Positions 49,398-51,366 of a DNA stretch of 51,366 bases are shown piece by piece. A program made the translations under genes and the position numbers. A model generated the notes under the pieces. The model did no database searches and was not told the DNA's origin. It saw only the letters and a program-made list of their open reading frames with translations. The stretch's first letter is position 1; the number at the start of each line of letters is the position of its first letter. Source of the DNA: Kiritimatiellota bacterium (GTDB lineage: Bacteria > Verrucomicrobiota > Kiritimatiellia > RFP12 > UBA1067); assembly GCA_009778475.1 (NCBI GenBank), contig WRJS01000010.1:1-51366 (forward strand). The letters run 5' to 3'.

Positions 49398-51366
49398 CGT
49401 ACATAGTGCGGGCGATCTCGCGGGCGGCGTTGATGATTTCGGGGTAGGGCTGGTCGGTGACGGTGAGGAAGCCGATCTGGTAGTTCTCGCCGTCGCCGCG
49501 GCCGGTGAGGGCCTGGTCGCGCCATTGGAACCAGTGGGTGCCGACGTAGCGGGGGTGGCGGAGGCAGGACTCGACGAAGCGCTTGTACGCGGCGGCGCGC
49601 TCGGCCTGGCTGCCGGTGGCGACGAGGCCGGTGTGGAACATCCCGCGGTCGAGGGCGCCGAAGTGGAACTCGCCGTTGATCATGGGCTTGTCGTCGGCGC
49701 CGTCGGGGAGGTCTTGGGTGGCCTCGTGCTTGTAGATGTTGACGCTGACGACGTCGCAGTATTTGGCGGAGGCGCGGTACACGCTGGGCGCGCCCCACGC
49801 GATGCGGCAGCCGAGGTAGAGCTTGTGGGGGGCGTTGGCGCGGATGGCGTCGCGGATGGTGCGGAAGTAGCGTTCGGCGATCTCGGTGTGGAAGGCGCGG
49901 AGGTCGGCGGCGATGAGCTGCTTGTCGGGGAGGGCGGTGGCCTGCAGGAGGGCGTCCCATGTGGGGTGCGCGGTGTGCCATGCGGCGTTGAGTTTTTCGG
50001 GGGTCTCGTACTTGGCGGCGAGCCAGTCCTTGAAGGCGATCTTGCAGGGCTGCGCGGGGGGGGAGGCGAGGGCGGCCTCGGCGAGGGAGGTGTCGCCGTT
50101 GCCCCATGAGATTTCGTTGTCCACGAAGTAGCCGATGCACCACGGGTCGCTGGCGGTGTCTTTCTGCTTGGCGAGCTCGGCGTTGAGGACGTTGCGGAAG
50201 TCGTCGGAGTAGGGGTCGCAGAATTTGCCCCAGTAGCCTTCGGAGCCTTCGATGCGCTGGCTGTGGACGGAGAAGGTGGCGGTGTAGGGTGTGCGGCGGA
50301 GACGGCTGACGTTCATGTCGGACCAGTTGCCGATGGTGTTGAGGCCCCATGCGCGGATGCGCGTGTGGGCCATGTCGGTGGCGGTCTTGTACCAGTCGCC
50401 GCCGTACTTGCGGAACATATTCGCCTTTGCGAAGTCGAAGGTCTTGAAGGGGGTCTTGCCCTTGTAGAAGTTGTGCGGGGCCCACCAGCCCGTGCCGTAG
50501 AATTGGGCGAGGGGCGAGCCGTCCTCGGGAAGCCACTCGAAGTAGCCCTCGCGCAGCTGCACGCCCGTCTCCGCGCCCGCCATCACGCAGTCGATGCCGT
50601 GCGAGAAGAAGAGGCGGCCGTCGGGGTCCACGAGCCACCATTTGCCGTTGACCTTCTCGGTGCGGAAATGCCCGGTGGCGTTGCGCTGAGGGCCGTCCGC
50701 CCACCCGCCCCATTTGTTGAGGCCGGGGACGGGCGGGGTGTCGCGGAGCCACTTCGCCTCGTCGGCCTTGGCCTTCTGCAACTCGGCCTCGCTGTGGATT
50801 TTGCCCGGCCAGTCGGCGTGGCGGAACTGCCCGAACGCGTCCACGAACGGCAGGAAGGTGTCCGCGCTGAGCATCGTGAGCCGCGTAGCGGCGGTGTCCG
50901 CCTCGACGCGCAGGATCTCGTAACGCGCGGGCTTGCCGCCGAGGTCGGACTGCGGGATGAACACGTGCAGGGAGATGACCTTCGTGACGTCGAACCCGCC
51001 GCTGCCGGATGCCAACGCCTTCGGGTGGTTGTTCATGCCCACGAGCTCCAGCGGTTTGTCGAGCGCCCATGGCATGGTGCGGAGACTACAGGTCAATTCG
51101 CCCTCCTTGCCGGGCGCGAGCGCGAGCGACCCGCCGGGCGCGCCCTCGCGGTACTTGTCATCCTTGACGCTGAGATGGACGGTGAGCGCGCGCGTGTCGG
51201 CGTTGCGGAGCGTGAGGCGCAGGCTGCCGTAGCGCGAGAGGTCGTAAGGCCCGCCCGCGAAATTGACCGCCGCGCCCGGCCATGCCGCGTCAGGCGTGGC
51301 CGTGACCGCGATGCGCCGCGTGTCCGTCACCGCGACCGTCGCGCCGCCGTTCGCCTTCGCCACGCA
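49381..51366 (-). CDS. GH50-like beta-agarase homologue (5' end outside window)
   Basis: At least 661 codons, open to the window edge; no signal peptide is visible, so the true start lies beyond 51366. N-terminal beta domain (to about 160) resembles the carbohydrate-binding module of GH50 agarases (LSRYGSLRLTLRNADTRA, then LLSADTFLPFVDAFGQF-like sequence). The TIM barrel has GWADGPQRNATGHFRTEK, WWLVDPDGRLFFSHGID, VDNEISWGNG (probable acid/base Glu) and INGEFHFGALDRGM (probable nucleophile Glu). These match GH50 enzymes acting on agarose-like galactans, but substrate in this organism is uncertain. The stop codon falls in a heptad array. Confidence 0.8.
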   Translation of the reverse strand, partial: CVAKANGGATVAVTDTRRIAVTATPDAAWPGAAVNFAGGPYDLSRYGSLRLTLRNADTRALTVHLSVKDDKYREGAPGGSLALAPGKEGELTCSLRTMPWALDKPLELVGMNNHPKALASGSGGFDVTKVISLHVFIPQSDLGGKPARYEILRVEADTAATRLTMLSADTFLPFVDAFGQFRHADWPGKIHSEAELQKAKADEAKWLRDTPPVPGLNKWGGWADGPQRNATGHFRTEKVNGKWWLVDPDGRLFFSHGIDCVMAGAETGVQLREGYFEWLPEDGSPLAQFYGTGWWAPHNFYKGKTPFKTFDFAKANMFRKYGGDWYKTATDMAHTRIRAWGLNTIGNWSDMNVSRLRRTPYTATFSVHSQRIEGSEGYWGKFCDPYSDDFRNVLNAELAKQKDTASDPWCIGYFVDNEISWGNGDTSLAEAALASPPAQPCKIAFKDWLAAKYETPEKLNAAWHTAHPTWDALLQATALPDKQLIAADLRAFHTEIAERYFRTIRDAIRANAPHKLYLGCRIAWGAPSVYRASAKYCDVVSVNIYKHEATQDLPDGADDKPMINGEFHFGALDRGMFHTGLVATGSQAERAAAYKRFVESCLRHPRYVGTHWFQWRDQALTGRGDGENYQIGFLTVTDQPYPEIINAAREIARTMYGIRNK

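Overview
The window is a GC-rich bacterial chromosome segment, most likely from the PVC group (Kiritimatiellota, Lentisphaerota or Verrucomicrobiota). Pointers are the many pseudopilins in one operon, a hydrazine-synthase-alpha-like secreted dihaem protein, several large secreted glycoside hydrolases, and intergenic spaces full of short tandem repeats and small palindromes. The phylum call is inference from gene content; no rRNA, tRNA, CRISPR array, phage gene or transposase was seen.

Layout. (1) 199-14604, minus strand: a type II secretion / type IV pilus-like operon read right to left. It holds two tandem GspC-like proteins, the ATPase GspE, three GspG-like pseudopilins, then GspH-, GspI-, GspJ-like and a giant GspK-like protein. 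A purine-type phosphoribosyltransferase, the prepilin peptidase, a paraslipin/NfeD pair and a Tat-exported DUF3795 protein lie just upstream on the same strand (14857-19376). (2) 19568-25231, minus: a GH2 beta-mannosidase homologue that seems to lack both catalytic glutamates, then a translationally coupled pair of a transglutaminase-like protein and a PurF paralogue without the N-terminal cysteine. (3) 25433-26947, plus: rpsP-trmD-rplS with a readable promoter and terminator. (4) 27122-38775: a fructan-type utilisation locus with a divergent GntR/LacI regulator, a secreted LamG-like protein, a GH32 levanase, a fructokinase and a sugar porter, followed by a cation/proton antiporter overlapping a PfkB kinase. 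(5) 39197-51366: a giant secreted GH2 protein, the HzsA-like dihaem protein, an AhbC/NirJ-type radical SAM enzyme for alternative haem synthesis with a coupled 47-residue membrane peptide, and a truncated GH50-like agarase homologue.

The most unusual signal is the repeat landscape. Almost every gap carries tandem arrays with a 7-, 8- or 10-bp period, often as inverted arms around palindromic cores. Six consecutive pseudopilin genes (GspG1-3, H, I, J) carry such repeats exactly between the start codon and the prepilin cleavage site, stretching leaders to 44-227 codons. Larger palindromic arrays in this operon have spacings of 54, 60 and 87 bp, all divisible by three, and stay open in the coding frame. 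The 7- and 10-mers inside leaders contain no stop codon in any frame, while the 7-mers at gene ends supply stop codons that several genes use. I read this as a translation-compatible repeat system tolerated in the disposable leader peptides of pseudopilins; that interpretation is inference, but the positions and reading frames are visible in the sequence.
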